Assembly (NCBI RefSeq): GCF_002007645.1
Contig: NZ_CP019791.1
Location: 2,840,593-2,904,592 of the forward strand
Length of the DNA stretch: 64,000 bases
Source: Anaerohalosphaera lusitana
GTDB taxonomy: Bacteria; Planctomycetota; Phycisphaerae; Sedimentisphaerales; Anaerohalosphaeraceae
Direction: 5' to 3'
Shown: positions 26,660 to 34,613 of the stretch, piece after piece
Numbering within the stretch: the stretch's first letter is position 1
Layout: each line of letters begins with the position of its first letter
Made by a program: the position numbers and the translations under genes
The notes under the pieces: model-generated
The model's input: only the letters and a program-made list of their open reading frames with translations
Databases searched by the model: none
Told to the model about the DNA's origin: nothing

Positions 26660-29239
26660 CTAATTATAACAAAAGGGCAATAAATTGCACGAATCTAACT
26701 GATTTTTAGAGGAACCCTTAAGGGGTATTAACTGGATATTGGAAATGTTGACGTAGTTGTATGGTTCAGTGCCGTTGCCGGCTGATCGGTATGGTTCATA
26801 GTGGTCGAAGCAGCTCATGTTGCGGGCAAGGTCGTCTTCGCTTATGCGGACGGTGTACCTGGTGCCCTGCTTCAGGTCCGCTTTGAATGAAGAGGAATTC
26901 AGATACCGTGTCCAGTCTGCGGTGTGAGGCATGACGAGGTAGTCCGAAGCGATGGGACTGGAGCTGCCTTCCTTGAATATCTCCAGCTTCTTAACTGAGC
27001 ATGTGACGCCGGTGTTGATTGGGCCTGCGCCATTGGAATATTCTGCGCGGATCATGTAGGTGCCGGTGGCGGGGATCGTAAATTGCGGAACCGTAAGGGT
27101 ATGTTCGGGCTTGCCCCAGTTTTCGAAGTGGTGGTCGTTGACGAGATTGCCGCCTGTGTTTTGCATTTGTGCAGCCTTCATGGTTATGACACCGTCGGCT
27201 GATGTGTAAAACCTTGACGGGGTCAGGTGCGAATGATTGCCCGAATCGGGGTAGACGGACTCGACTGCGTAGACGTATTTTTTTTCTTGCCAGTCAGCAG
27301 AATCAGGGTCGATCCATGTGGTTTGAGTTAGATTGGAGACAAAAACTTCTCCGTTACGGTAGACGTTGAAGCGGACGTTCGTTTCGCCGTTCGGGTCGAA
27401 ATGGAGCTTCAGCTTACCGTTTTGGAGAGTGATGCCGCCCTGCCCGATTGATTTCCACTTGGGTTGTTTGGGGCCGAAGATTTTTCGACGACCGAGATCC
27501 TGGAGTAGATTAATACTGCCGGGATCGCTGTCGGTGGGTGCGGAAAGCCATATTTGCCAGTGGCTACTGCGATCGAGAGTGTCTGCGGGGACAAATTCGT
27601 CTGTGATCGAGCGGTCGTTGAGAGTGAGCTTGTGAATATTATAGATGCCCGCGTTTGCGAAGGGGTCGGCGGGTAAGTGAATGCTTACCTCTATGTTCTT
27701 GCCACGACAGGCGAAATTGCGAAGGGTGAGAACCGTGCTCCCATTAAAGTATTCGCGGTGCATTGCAGAGGTTATGCACGGCAGGAAGCGGATGCCGTCA
27801 TAGCTGGTTTCGAGGCCGAAGACTACGTCCTGCACCATTGACATATAGCCCGCGACGGACCAGAGCTGTCGGCGTGAGTTGATGACCGGACCGCTCAGGT
27901 TGTTGACCTTGGCGTAGGGTTTGCCTGTTACGAAATCGAAGTTTTCCATGTTTGAAAGGTTCAGCGACGTGCCGCGGACTAGTGACTTGATTGCGTGGTT
28001 GACGGCTGGGGCATTTTGAACCTGTTTGGCGGCTCTGAGCCAGTAGGATGTGACGAAGGGCCAGTATGCATGGTTGTGATATATAGGGACCGTCTGCTCC
28101 TGGGGCCAGACTACGGGCGGGCCGAACTCCGACAGCGGGTAGTTTGCGATTATCTTTTCGGCACGAGACTGGTCAGCGACACCGCTGAGGATAGCCAGTG
28201 ATTCGCCGAGGGCATCGAAGCGATTGGTCCTGATCTTGGTAACGCCGTCCAGGATCGTCGAGGAGTACATCCCCGCTGATTCTATGTAGAACTCTTTGTT
28301 TATGGCTGTTTTGAGGTTTTGGGCCCAACGAGCATATTGTTTGCTCTGGTCGGTCAGGCCCTTCAGGTCCGCGATGCGCGAGGCTGTTTTGATGATGATA
28401 TAATGGCCGACATTGGTAGAGAGGGCCTTGGATTCAGCGATCGCCAGGACGTTGTCACTGGTCCAGCCGGGGTAAGACTGCTCACGCCAGTCGAGGAAGG
28501 ACTGTTCGCCTAGGTACAGCCCGTCAGCGGGATCGTAAATGACTTGGCGGTCATGCTCGATGGTGTCGCGCATTATCTGCCAGCAATCTTCGAGAAACTC
28601 ATCGCGTTCCGGGCCGTCGAGGTATTTCAGCAGCTCCCATGCACCTATGGCCCATACTACGCGGTCCGTCGAGACCGGATAGCTGCCGCCTGAGCCGGTG
28701 TCCTGTACAATCTGTCGAGGATAGCGGCCGTCAATGCCGGGCTTGTACCGGGTGGTCTTGAACAGCAGCGAATTCATGCATCGCTGCGGGTCGAGCGAGG
28801 CCAGGCCAAGATCAACGGAATATGCAATGTCCCGCGTCCAGACATAGGTCCATTTCTCGCCGGTCTGGAAATAGGGACGGTTCATTTCCTCGGTTACGTC
28901 GAAATTGCCGTCGCGGATCTGGCTGACGGCGTTCAATCGGGCGTCGTCCAATGTGAGAGCATACAGGGCATCGAAAAGCTCATTGCCCGTGCGGATCGTA
29001 GGATAGTCAGGATATTCCGAGAATGTGCGGGTTTTGTCGGCGGGCTGATTATCGCGGAGGTCGGCAGTGGTCGTAAGTGTATACGTTTTTGTGGCCGCGG
29101 CCTGCCGGAGAGTGGCAGTGTCCCGGCCGTCGGTATATTTGTCAGCAGTCATTTGGGCTTGTACGGAACTAATGAACACGGTGAAGCATAACACAAATGA
29201 AAGAGCTGTGATTCGATATTTGTAAGTCGTTTTCGTCAT
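26660..29239 (-). CDS. Secreted six-hairpin glycosidase-like protein, C-terminus altered by the IS
   Basis: The predicted protein has 859 aa as it stands. The ATG at 29239 has GGAAG six bases upstream; ATG 29245 is too close to that site. A signal peptide ends near VQA. Residues 80-500 form an (alpha/alpha)6 barrel-type domain with EKWTYVWTRDIAYSVDLGLA, FLDWREQSYPGW, NHAYWPFVTSYWLRAA and SAMHREYFNG, resembling alpha-L-rhamnosidase or amylo-1,6-glucosidase-like enzymes. The C-terminal 150 residues look like a CBM35-type domain. The last 18 residues (GSSKNQLDSCNLLPFCYN) are encoded by the IS; without it the protein would end ...LIPLKL at 842 aa with a TAG at 25410-25412. The tail may not destroy activity. 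The exact glycosidase family is not assigned; with GH66, GH13 and GH31 neighbours, an alpha-glucan substrate is likely. Confidence 0.8.
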   Translation of the reverse strand: MTKTTYKYRITALSFVLCFTVFISSVQAQMTADKYTDGRDTATLRQAAATKTYTLTTTADLRDNQPADKTRTFSEYPDYPTIRTGNELFDALYALTLDDARLNAVSQIRDGNFDVTEEMNRPYFQTGEKWTYVWTRDIAYSVDLGLASLDPQRCMNSLLFKTTRYKPGIDGRYPRQIVQDTGSGGSYPVSTDRVVWAIGAWELLKYLDGPERDEFLEDCWQIMRDTIEHDRQVIYDPADGLYLGEQSFLDWREQSYPGWTSDNVLAIAESKALSTNVGHYIIIKTASRIADLKGLTDQSKQYARWAQNLKTAINKEFYIESAGMYSSTILDGVTKIRTNRFDALGESLAILSGVADQSRAEKIIANYPLSEFGPPVVWPQEQTVPIYHNHAYWPFVTSYWLRAAKQVQNAPAVNHAIKSLVRGTSLNLSNMENFDFVTGKPYAKVNNLSGPVINSRRQLWSVAGYMSMVQDVVFGLETSYDGIRFLPCITSAMHREYFNGSTVLTLRNFACRGKNIEVSIHLPADPFANAGIYNIHKLTLNDRSITDEFVPADTLDRSSHWQIWLSAPTDSDPGSINLLQDLGRRKIFGPKQPKWKSIGQGGITLQNGKLKLHFDPNGETNVRFNVYRNGEVFVSNLTQTTWIDPDSADWQEKKYVYAVESVYPDSGNHSHLTPSRFYTSADGVITMKAAQMQNTGGNLVNDHHFENWGKPEHTLTVPQFTIPATGTYMIRAEYSNGAGPINTGVTCSVKKLEIFKEGSSSPIASDYLVMPHTADWTRYLNSSSFKADLKQGTRYTVRISEDDLARNMSCFDHYEPYRSAGNGTEPYNYVNISNIQLIPLKGSSKNQLDSCNLLPFCYN
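26700..26717. repeat. Right terminal inverted repeat of the IS
   Basis: This is the inverted partner of 25421-25438. Reading of the upstream glycosidase gene continues through it into the IS, which gives that protein a foreign tail. Confidence 0.8.
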
Positions 29240-29276
29240 CGGCATCTTCCTTGAATTCGATACTGTCGCTTGTGTT

Positions 29277-31634
29277 CTATTGTATTTGCAGATAATCGAG
29301 GTTTATCGCCCCGCTGTTCCAGGGTCCGTAGTAAAGTGTGACCTGGTGAACGCCTGCGGACAGATGGACCTGCTTTGAAGAGGTTGACCATGTGCCCCAA
29401 CTGCCGGTATGCGTGAATTGGACATCGCCCTGAATATCACCGTCGATGATGACACTGCGGGAAGCATTGGAACCGCCGTTGCCGTAGCGGAAGTTCAGGT
29501 TGTAACTGCCGTCCTGAGGAATCGTAATATAGAAATTCACGCTGTCGTGCGTCTCGGCGTATTGATCGACAAAACCCGAACCTGTATAGCCTGCGTGATT
29601 CGTGTTGACTCCGACGTTCCATTTATTTGCCAGTTCGGCCTGGTAGCGGTTGTAGGCTGGTGCAACGATGGTACGATCAACATAGATCATGTCCCAGTAT
29701 TCGAGTGAGGGCAGAGTCAGGGAGACGTAATCGCCCTGTGGGTCCGCGGATTCGATGTAGGACAGGGGCTGCATGATACCGTGATCGATATCCGGGCTGG
29801 CGAGATAGATGCCGCTGATATAGACGTTTGGCCCGAGGCGGAGCTTAGCTGTCACGTTGTTGCGGAGAGGCGGGGTGTTGGCGACGTTTCGCCATTGGTT
29901 GTCGTTACCAAGCAGGTTGATCAGGTGATATATTTCAGCGTCTGCGGTTCGTCGGTTGAGGAACCATATCGTATTGCCGGCAGCGTCGCCTGAGAGGTTG
30001 TAACCGGGCGTGGATATCCATTGCAGTCCGGCGTCGCCGGAGACAAGGTCCGGTGCGAACAGTAGCTGCTGGTAGGCTGTGATGAAGTTGTAATAGTCCT
30101 TGAGACGCGGGCGGAGATCATTTGGGATGAGTTTATCGCGGGCGGGGAAGAACTCCTGTGCGAGCATGTGTTCGCCGTCGCCAAGTTCGAGGTGGTAAGC
30201 TCCGGATGCGAAGAAAGCAGCATCGGCAAGCAGGACGGAATCCGTGTCGAAGTATCCGCCGGTGTTCTCGTACCTGTTAATATATGCGGCCAATATGACG
30301 GGTTTGCCGGATGTCCGGGCCTTGGCGTACTCGATGAAATCGGTTACACCTCCATACGTATCGTTGTCCCACAACTCACTGTAGATAATGTCAGTCTTAC
30401 TGGCGAGGGCCTCGTCGACCGCCCAGCCGCCTACGCTGCCATCAACTATGTTGAAGATGAGGGCATCGCGTCCCTGGACTGAAGGGTTTGTCGTTTCGAG
30501 GTAGTCCAGGTGATCTTTCGAGCGATCCAGCATTGACTTGAGCGCCCATTCCATGTTTACGCTGTTGCCCCAGTAGTCGTAATAGTTACCGCCGCCGATA
30601 TCGCCCAGTTGGTCGATGTGCAGGCCAGACCAGTTCATCGAGGTCAGGGCGTCGGTGTATTCACCGCAGAGGTGGTCCTGCCAGTTCATGTTGGCGGGGT
30701 TGAAGAGCCACATGTTCACGCCAGCGTCATGGCTGTACTGGTTGTTATGGTTCGTGTCGGAATATATGCCCCATTGCTCGCTTACGCCGCTAATCTGCTG
30801 ATAATTATCCAGTGCCATGTATATCTGGAAGTAAGGCATGGGAGCGATGGATCTGTCGTTTGCTTTGGCGATCGAATCCTGCAGAATGTTGAAAGAGATG
30901 CTCGCATTGCGCCAGTCGGTCCAGGGCGAGTCGATATTTCCGGAGCTGTCGCGCTGGATGACGTTTTCATGACGCCACATCCAATCGTAGTACTGCAGGC
31001 TGTTGATATGGTAGTCGCGGGAGAGCTGATCGAGCATTTCGGTGTTTCGGCTGGTCGGTGTGGATGAATAGAACTCGGTGATGTAGCCGTAGCGTGGGTA
31101 GCGTTTCCAGTCGCTGGAAACATCGATCGCGGAGACGGCGACAGACCCGTTGTTGAGCCATGCTTCGACCAGATAGCCCTGGAAATCGTCGTCCGGGACG
31201 GTCCAGGTGAATGTTTTGGTTACCGAACGGTAACCGCCGATTGTTACGGGCTGGTTCAGTGTATCAACATGACGGCCATTGCGGGTGATGTACAAACCGA
31301 GCTCGCCGGTGAAGGTGGAGCCGGCAGCGTTTGCGCATTTGACCGTTATGGTGCTGCTTTGACCGGGCTGGTATCTCGATCGATCGGTATAGATCTGCTG
31401 AATAGCTGCATCGGAAGATACTGAGACGTCCATCAGCCAGTGGAACGTAAAACGCCGAAAGCTTTCGGTATTTACTGAGCCATTAGGAGTCTGTATGTAG
31501 GGTAGGTCGGCGAGGTTAACTCTCTGATCGCCGGTATGATCGGCTGGGATCGAGGCAGCAGCGCACGAGACGGCCGGAAGGACAGCTAAAAGCAAAAGAA
31601 ACTCAAGGACGAATTGTTTTGACAGCTTATGCAT
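29277..31634 (-). CDS. Secreted GH66 dextranase/cycloisomaltooligosaccharide glucanotransferase-like enzyme with CBM35
   Basis: The predicted protein has 785 aa. The signal peptide ends near SCAAA. Immediately after it, DHTGDQRVNLADL (about 32-44) resembles one dockerin-like calcium loop. A beta-sandwich at about 75-175 precedes the GH66 barrel. The nucleophile should be D341 in WSGLHIDQLGD and the acid/base E420 in IIYSELWDND, both in family-typical contexts. A C-terminal CBM35 (about 655-785, YQAELANKWNVG ... LDYLQIQ) is present. GH66 enzymes cut or transglycosylate alpha-1,6-glucan (dextran). The gene follows GH13 by 24 bases and precedes the six-hairpin gene by 37 bases. It is the best clue that locus B handles dextran-like glucans. 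Confidence 0.9.
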   Translation of the reverse strand: MHKLSKQFVLEFLLLLAVLPAVSCAAASIPADHTGDQRVNLADLPYIQTPNGSVNTESFRRFTFHWLMDVSVSSDAAIQQIYTDRSRYQPGQSSTITVKCANAAGSTFTGELGLYITRNGRHVDTLNQPVTIGGYRSVTKTFTWTVPDDDFQGYLVEAWLNNGSVAVSAIDVSSDWKRYPRYGYITEFYSSTPTSRNTEMLDQLSRDYHINSLQYYDWMWRHENVIQRDSSGNIDSPWTDWRNASISFNILQDSIAKANDRSIAPMPYFQIYMALDNYQQISGVSEQWGIYSDTNHNNQYSHDAGVNMWLFNPANMNWQDHLCGEYTDALTSMNWSGLHIDQLGDIGGGNYYDYWGNSVNMEWALKSMLDRSKDHLDYLETTNPSVQGRDALIFNIVDGSVGGWAVDEALASKTDIIYSELWDNDTYGGVTDFIEYAKARTSGKPVILAAYINRYENTGGYFDTDSVLLADAAFFASGAYHLELGDGEHMLAQEFFPARDKLIPNDLRPRLKDYYNFITAYQQLLFAPDLVSGDAGLQWISTPGYNLSGDAAGNTIWFLNRRTADAEIYHLINLLGNDNQWRNVANTPPLRNNVTAKLRLGPNVYISGIYLASPDIDHGIMQPLSYIESADPQGDYVSLTLPSLEYWDMIYVDRTIVAPAYNRYQAELANKWNVGVNTNHAGYTGSGFVDQYAETHDSVNFYITIPQDGSYNLNFRYGNGGSNASRSVIIDGDIQGDVQFTHTGSWGTWSTSSKQVHLSAGVHQVTLYYGPWNSGAINLDYLQIQ

Positions 31635-31658
31635 TGCAAAATATCCTCATGTATGCAG

Positions 31659-33692
31659 CTAGTTTGTACCCTCGAGCCAGTATGAAACAAATGTACGTAG
31701 GTCAGTCATGTCAACCGTGCCGCTCATGTCGAAATCCGCACCGCTGCATGCGTCCCATGTATTGCACGTATTTAGCCATTGCTGTGCGAATATGGAGAAG
31801 TCGTTGAAGTCGACAATGCCTTCACCGCTCAGGTCCGGGTCTGTGCCCTGTGAAAGGATGACTACAGAATATGGCCCAACGCCGACATCTGCGTTGTAAG
31901 GCAGTCCGTCCTTAGGTCCTGTGACGGCATTGGCATCGTAAGAGTTCCAGTTGGTGAATTCAGAGTCGTAACCGTCCCAGTCGCTATTGAAGCGGACGCG
32001 CCATCTGCCGGGCCGGGGCATGCCTATGTTGTAATTCGTAAAGCCCTGGTATGAAAAGTTTGCTACCACGATGACATCATCACCGACACCGCCGTCCCGC
32101 CAGCGATGGAAGGCGATGACCTTCGCGCTGTTGTTTACGTGGAAAACGTTCACATTTTTACCGAGCAGACCGCGAGTATTGCCGGACATATTGCGGCGCA
32201 GATGTATCAAACGTTTGTAAAGCTGCTTGATGCCCGCGAAGGTTGTATCCTTGGACCAGTCGAGCGGGTCATCATCGTGCCATGAGCCGTCCTCGAGAAA
32301 TTCCTGGCCCATGAACATCATCGGGATGCCCGGGCTTGTAAATACCATTGCAGCACCGAGCGTTGAGCGTTTTTTGGAATAATAGCTGTCGGCATTGCCG
32401 GGCCAGATCTGTTCGGGCACGCGGGATTTGCCGCTGGCCGAGCCGACTTCGTCATGGCTCTCGGTATAAATGACGCGTTGGGTGTCCCATCCGTTGTAGA
32501 GATGTGTGACGGCATCGCGAACATCCCAGATATTGCGAGAAGAGTCATCGGAGGCAGTCAAAGCAGGAACGATCTTATGATGGAAGCTCGCGTCCCACTG
32601 TGAATCGAAACCAGCACCGCCCTCGCCGGTGGATTTTGTGATCCATTCATTGTCACGCATATCCTCAGCAATACTGATCTTCTGAGGAAATGCTGCGTCG
32701 ATCTCGTTGTTGATCCACTGCATGAGCGTCCAGCCTTCGGGAATCTCAGGCTCACCTATACCGCGCTCACGGATGTAAGCCGTGCCGTCCATGCGAATGC
32801 CGTCCAGATTGTACTCATCGAGCCAATACATGACGTTGTCACGTATGAACGAGCGTACTTCACCCACAGAATAATTCGGCCGTGTGTCGCCCCAGGGCGT
32901 AAATCGGTTATCGTTCTCATAGAAATATATGCCGCCTGTATAAGGCTCGGCACTGTAGCCGTCAAATTGCCACAAAGATTCGCCCAGATCACTCGGGCCG
33001 AGATGATTATAGACGAGATCTATGATGACCGCGATGCCTCGTTGATGGCACTGCTCGATGAACATTTTCATCTGATCGGGTCGGCCGTACGCACTTTCCG
33101 GCGCGAATAGGTTGACAGGGTTATAGCCCATCGAGTATTCACCGGGGAACTCCGCGACAGGCATTATCTTGACAGCGTTAACACCGAGAGACTGGATATG
33201 ATCGAGCCTGGACGTTGCTGCACCCCAGGTACCCGGCCCCGGAGCAGTTGTGTCGTAGTAGGACCCGATATGCATTTCGTAGATGACCATTTCGTTCCAT
33301 GCCGGAGGAGTAAAAGGTGTCCAGTTATAGTCGTTGGTATAGATCACGCCATTGCCCACAGATGAAACTACATCGCGGGCGCGAGGGTCGGTTTTCCAAA
33401 GCGTTCCGTCTATCACGTAGCGATATTCATCGCCCAGGCTGGCTGAAGAAATATCCGCGGACCACCAGCCGTTGCCCTCATGGGCAAGCGGAGTTGCCGA
33501 GTCGCTCCAGGAATTGAATTCGCCCGCGACATGCATGGTCGAGGCATTTGGCGCCCAGACACGGAAAGTCGTGCCGTTATCATATGGCACTGCGCCGGCA
33601 CCAGGACGGCTGGAAGGGACCGCTGCAGTGAGCGATCCAGCAAGAACGAATAAGATGCTATATGAGAAAATCAGACTGCGTAACCGCTTCAT
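31659..33692 (-). CDS. Secreted GH13 enzyme (CBM48, branching-enzyme-like) with dockerin-like tail
   Basis: The predicted protein has 677 aa. After a signal peptide a CBM48 domain (about 33-120, FRVWAPNASTMHVAGEFNSWS) precedes the GH13 barrel. Catalytic residues are D302 (LDGIRMDGTAYI), E343 (ISIAEDMRD) and D414 (YTESHDEVGS); VIIDLVYNHLGPSD is conserved region I. The barrel resembles glycogen branching and trehalohydrolase-like GH13 members, which is unusual for a secreted protein. The C-terminal 60 residues hold two dockerin-like loops (DLSGEGIVDFNDFSIFAQQW and DFDMSGTVDMTDLRTFVSYW). It acts on alpha-1,4/1,6-glucan outside the cytoplasm. It follows a terminator that separates it from the PEP-CTERM gene, so its level may be set by read-through. 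Confidence 0.9.
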   Translation of the reverse strand: MKRLRSLIFSYSILFVLAGSLTAAVPSSRPGAGAVPYDNGTTFRVWAPNASTMHVAGEFNSWSDSATPLAHEGNGWWSADISSASLGDEYRYVIDGTLWKTDPRARDVVSSVGNGVIYTNDYNWTPFTPPAWNEMVIYEMHIGSYYDTTAPGPGTWGAATSRLDHIQSLGVNAVKIMPVAEFPGEYSMGYNPVNLFAPESAYGRPDQMKMFIEQCHQRGIAVIIDLVYNHLGPSDLGESLWQFDGYSAEPYTGGIYFYENDNRFTPWGDTRPNYSVGEVRSFIRDNVMYWLDEYNLDGIRMDGTAYIRERGIGEPEIPEGWTLMQWINNEIDAAFPQKISIAEDMRDNEWITKSTGEGGAGFDSQWDASFHHKIVPALTASDDSSRNIWDVRDAVTHLYNGWDTQRVIYTESHDEVGSASGKSRVPEQIWPGNADSYYSKKRSTLGAAMVFTSPGIPMMFMGQEFLEDGSWHDDDPLDWSKDTTFAGIKQLYKRLIHLRRNMSGNTRGLLGKNVNVFHVNNSAKVIAFHRWRDGGVGDDVIVVANFSYQGFTNYNIGMPRPGRWRVRFNSDWDGYDSEFTNWNSYDANAVTGPKDGLPYNADVGVGPYSVVILSQGTDPDLSGEGIVDFNDFSIFAQQWLNTCNTWDACSGADFDMSGTVDMTDLRTFVSYWLEGTN

Positions 33693-33726
33693 CTGGTCAC
33701 CTGTTTTCTAATATTCCGTTGCCTGT

Positions 33727-33762
33727 AAAAATGCTCCTGCCGACGACCAGGCCGACAGGAGC
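33727..33762 (-). terminator. Terminator after the PEP-CTERM gene
   Basis: Arms 33733-33744 and 33751-33762 form a GC-rich stem (GCTCCTG/CAGGAGC at its base) with a short loop, followed on the minus strand by five T (33731-33727). It would limit read-through into the GH13 and following glycan-enzyme genes. Confidence 0.8.
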
Positions 33763-33799
33763 CTGCACTTGATCATTCTAATAGATAAGCTTACGCTAT

Positions 33800-34510
33800 T
33801 TACTTTTTACGCCTGAGTACAGCCAGTGAGCCGAGACCCAGCAGAGCCATTGTTGCAGGTTCGGGAACCGTCACGGCAAGACCGTCACCTGCTGTGGGTG
33901 CATCACCCGCTTCGAAACCCCAAGCAGCCTCGACCCAGCCATTGCCTTCACGGGTCATCCATGCCCAGACTCTTAATTCATCATCTTCGCCGCCGATCGC
34001 AGCAGGATTCAGCGCGAACTCATCATCGTCACCCCAGCCGGGGTTGCCATAGACTGCGCCGTCCTGGGTCCAACCAAGCCAGTCCATGCCGGAACCGTTC
34101 CAGGATGAAGTTTCATACCAGTGAGGCCCACCTGCGAAATAGATGAAGAAATCAGGAAGATATGTACCTCCGAAGTTTACACGGCCGTAACCGTCCGAGA
34201 TGGCACCGCTGCCGGCGACGCCGTCAACATCAAATGCCATAAAGAAGGAATCTGTGTCCCAGCCTATGTCATCGAGATAACGCTCAGTTGTGCTGCGGTC
34301 CATGCCGAAATAAACATTCGACGCATCGGCGGTCGCTTTGAGCGTGTAGCTTTCGCCCTCAGCGGGAGCAGCCTGCGTGCCGAGATCAACAATTCCGCTG
34401 CCGGTCCAGTCACTCATGTCAGCATCAATGGTGATCGGGCCAGCCAATACCTGAGATGCTGTGAACAGAAGGCAGATCGCAAACAAACATACACATACTT
34501 TTTTCATCAT
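33800..34510 (-). CDS. PEP-CTERM sorted secreted protein
   Basis: The predicted protein has 236 aa, with GAGG ahead of a tandem ATG. The signal peptide ends at VLA. The body (DADMSDWTGSGIVDLGT, ERYLDDIGWDTDSFFMAFDVDG, DGYGRVNFGG, WAWMTREGNGWVEAAW) is a beta-rich domain that closely matches the N-terminal domain of the 707-aa neighbour. The C-terminus VPEPATMALLGLGSLAVLRRKK is a complete PEP-CTERM signal: the PEP motif, a hydrophobic helix and a basic tail, handled by an exosortase encoded elsewhere. It is flanked by terminators on both sides. It is likely an abundant surface or extracellular-matrix protein that binds the locus B glycan; binding is inferred. Confidence 0.88.
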   Translation of the reverse strand: MMKKVCVCLFAICLLFTASQVLAGPITIDADMSDWTGSGIVDLGTQAAPAEGESYTLKATADASNVYFGMDRSTTERYLDDIGWDTDSFFMAFDVDGVAGSGAISDGYGRVNFGGTYLPDFFIYFAGGPHWYETSSWNGSGMDWLGWTQDGAVYGNPGWGDDDEFALNPAAIGGEDDELRVWAWMTREGNGWVEAAWGFEAGDAPTAGDGLAVTVPEPATMALLGLGSLAVLRRKK

Positions 34511-34548
34511 TCCGTCCTCTCAAAAAATTTAACAATTTGATAATTCAC

Positions 34549-34595
34549 AAAAAACAAGAATATGGATTACCCTGACTTTTCTGCCAGGGCAATCC
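34549..34595 (-). terminator. Terminator after the 707-aa LamG-dockerin gene
   Basis: Arms 34564-34574 and 34585-34595 pair over 11 positions (one G-T) with a 10-nt loop. A run of six T lies about ten bases beyond on the minus strand (34554-34549). It lies just before the PEP-CTERM gene. Confidence 0.7.
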
Positions 34596-34613
34596 AGGGT
34601 TTGTTCATATTAA

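Larger units (their letters stand above)
25421..26717 (-). mobile_element. IS5-family insertion sequence (about 1.3 kb) splitting locus B
   Basis: The left end GGCCACCTCTAAAAATCA and the inverted right end GGGTTCCTCTAAAAATCA match at 15 of 18 positions. The 1297-bp element is flanked by a TTAA on each side (25417-25420 and 26718-26721), a plausible target duplication. It contains one transposase gene on the minus strand. It inserted within the last two codons of the six-hairpin glycosidase gene. Near-intact ends and an open transposase suggest a recent arrival. Confidence 0.88.

Noticed and set aside
25484..26683. 399-aa plus-strand open frame across the IS
   Set aside because: It is antisense to the transposase, which has full DDE motifs; the plus frame is a by-product of codon bias.
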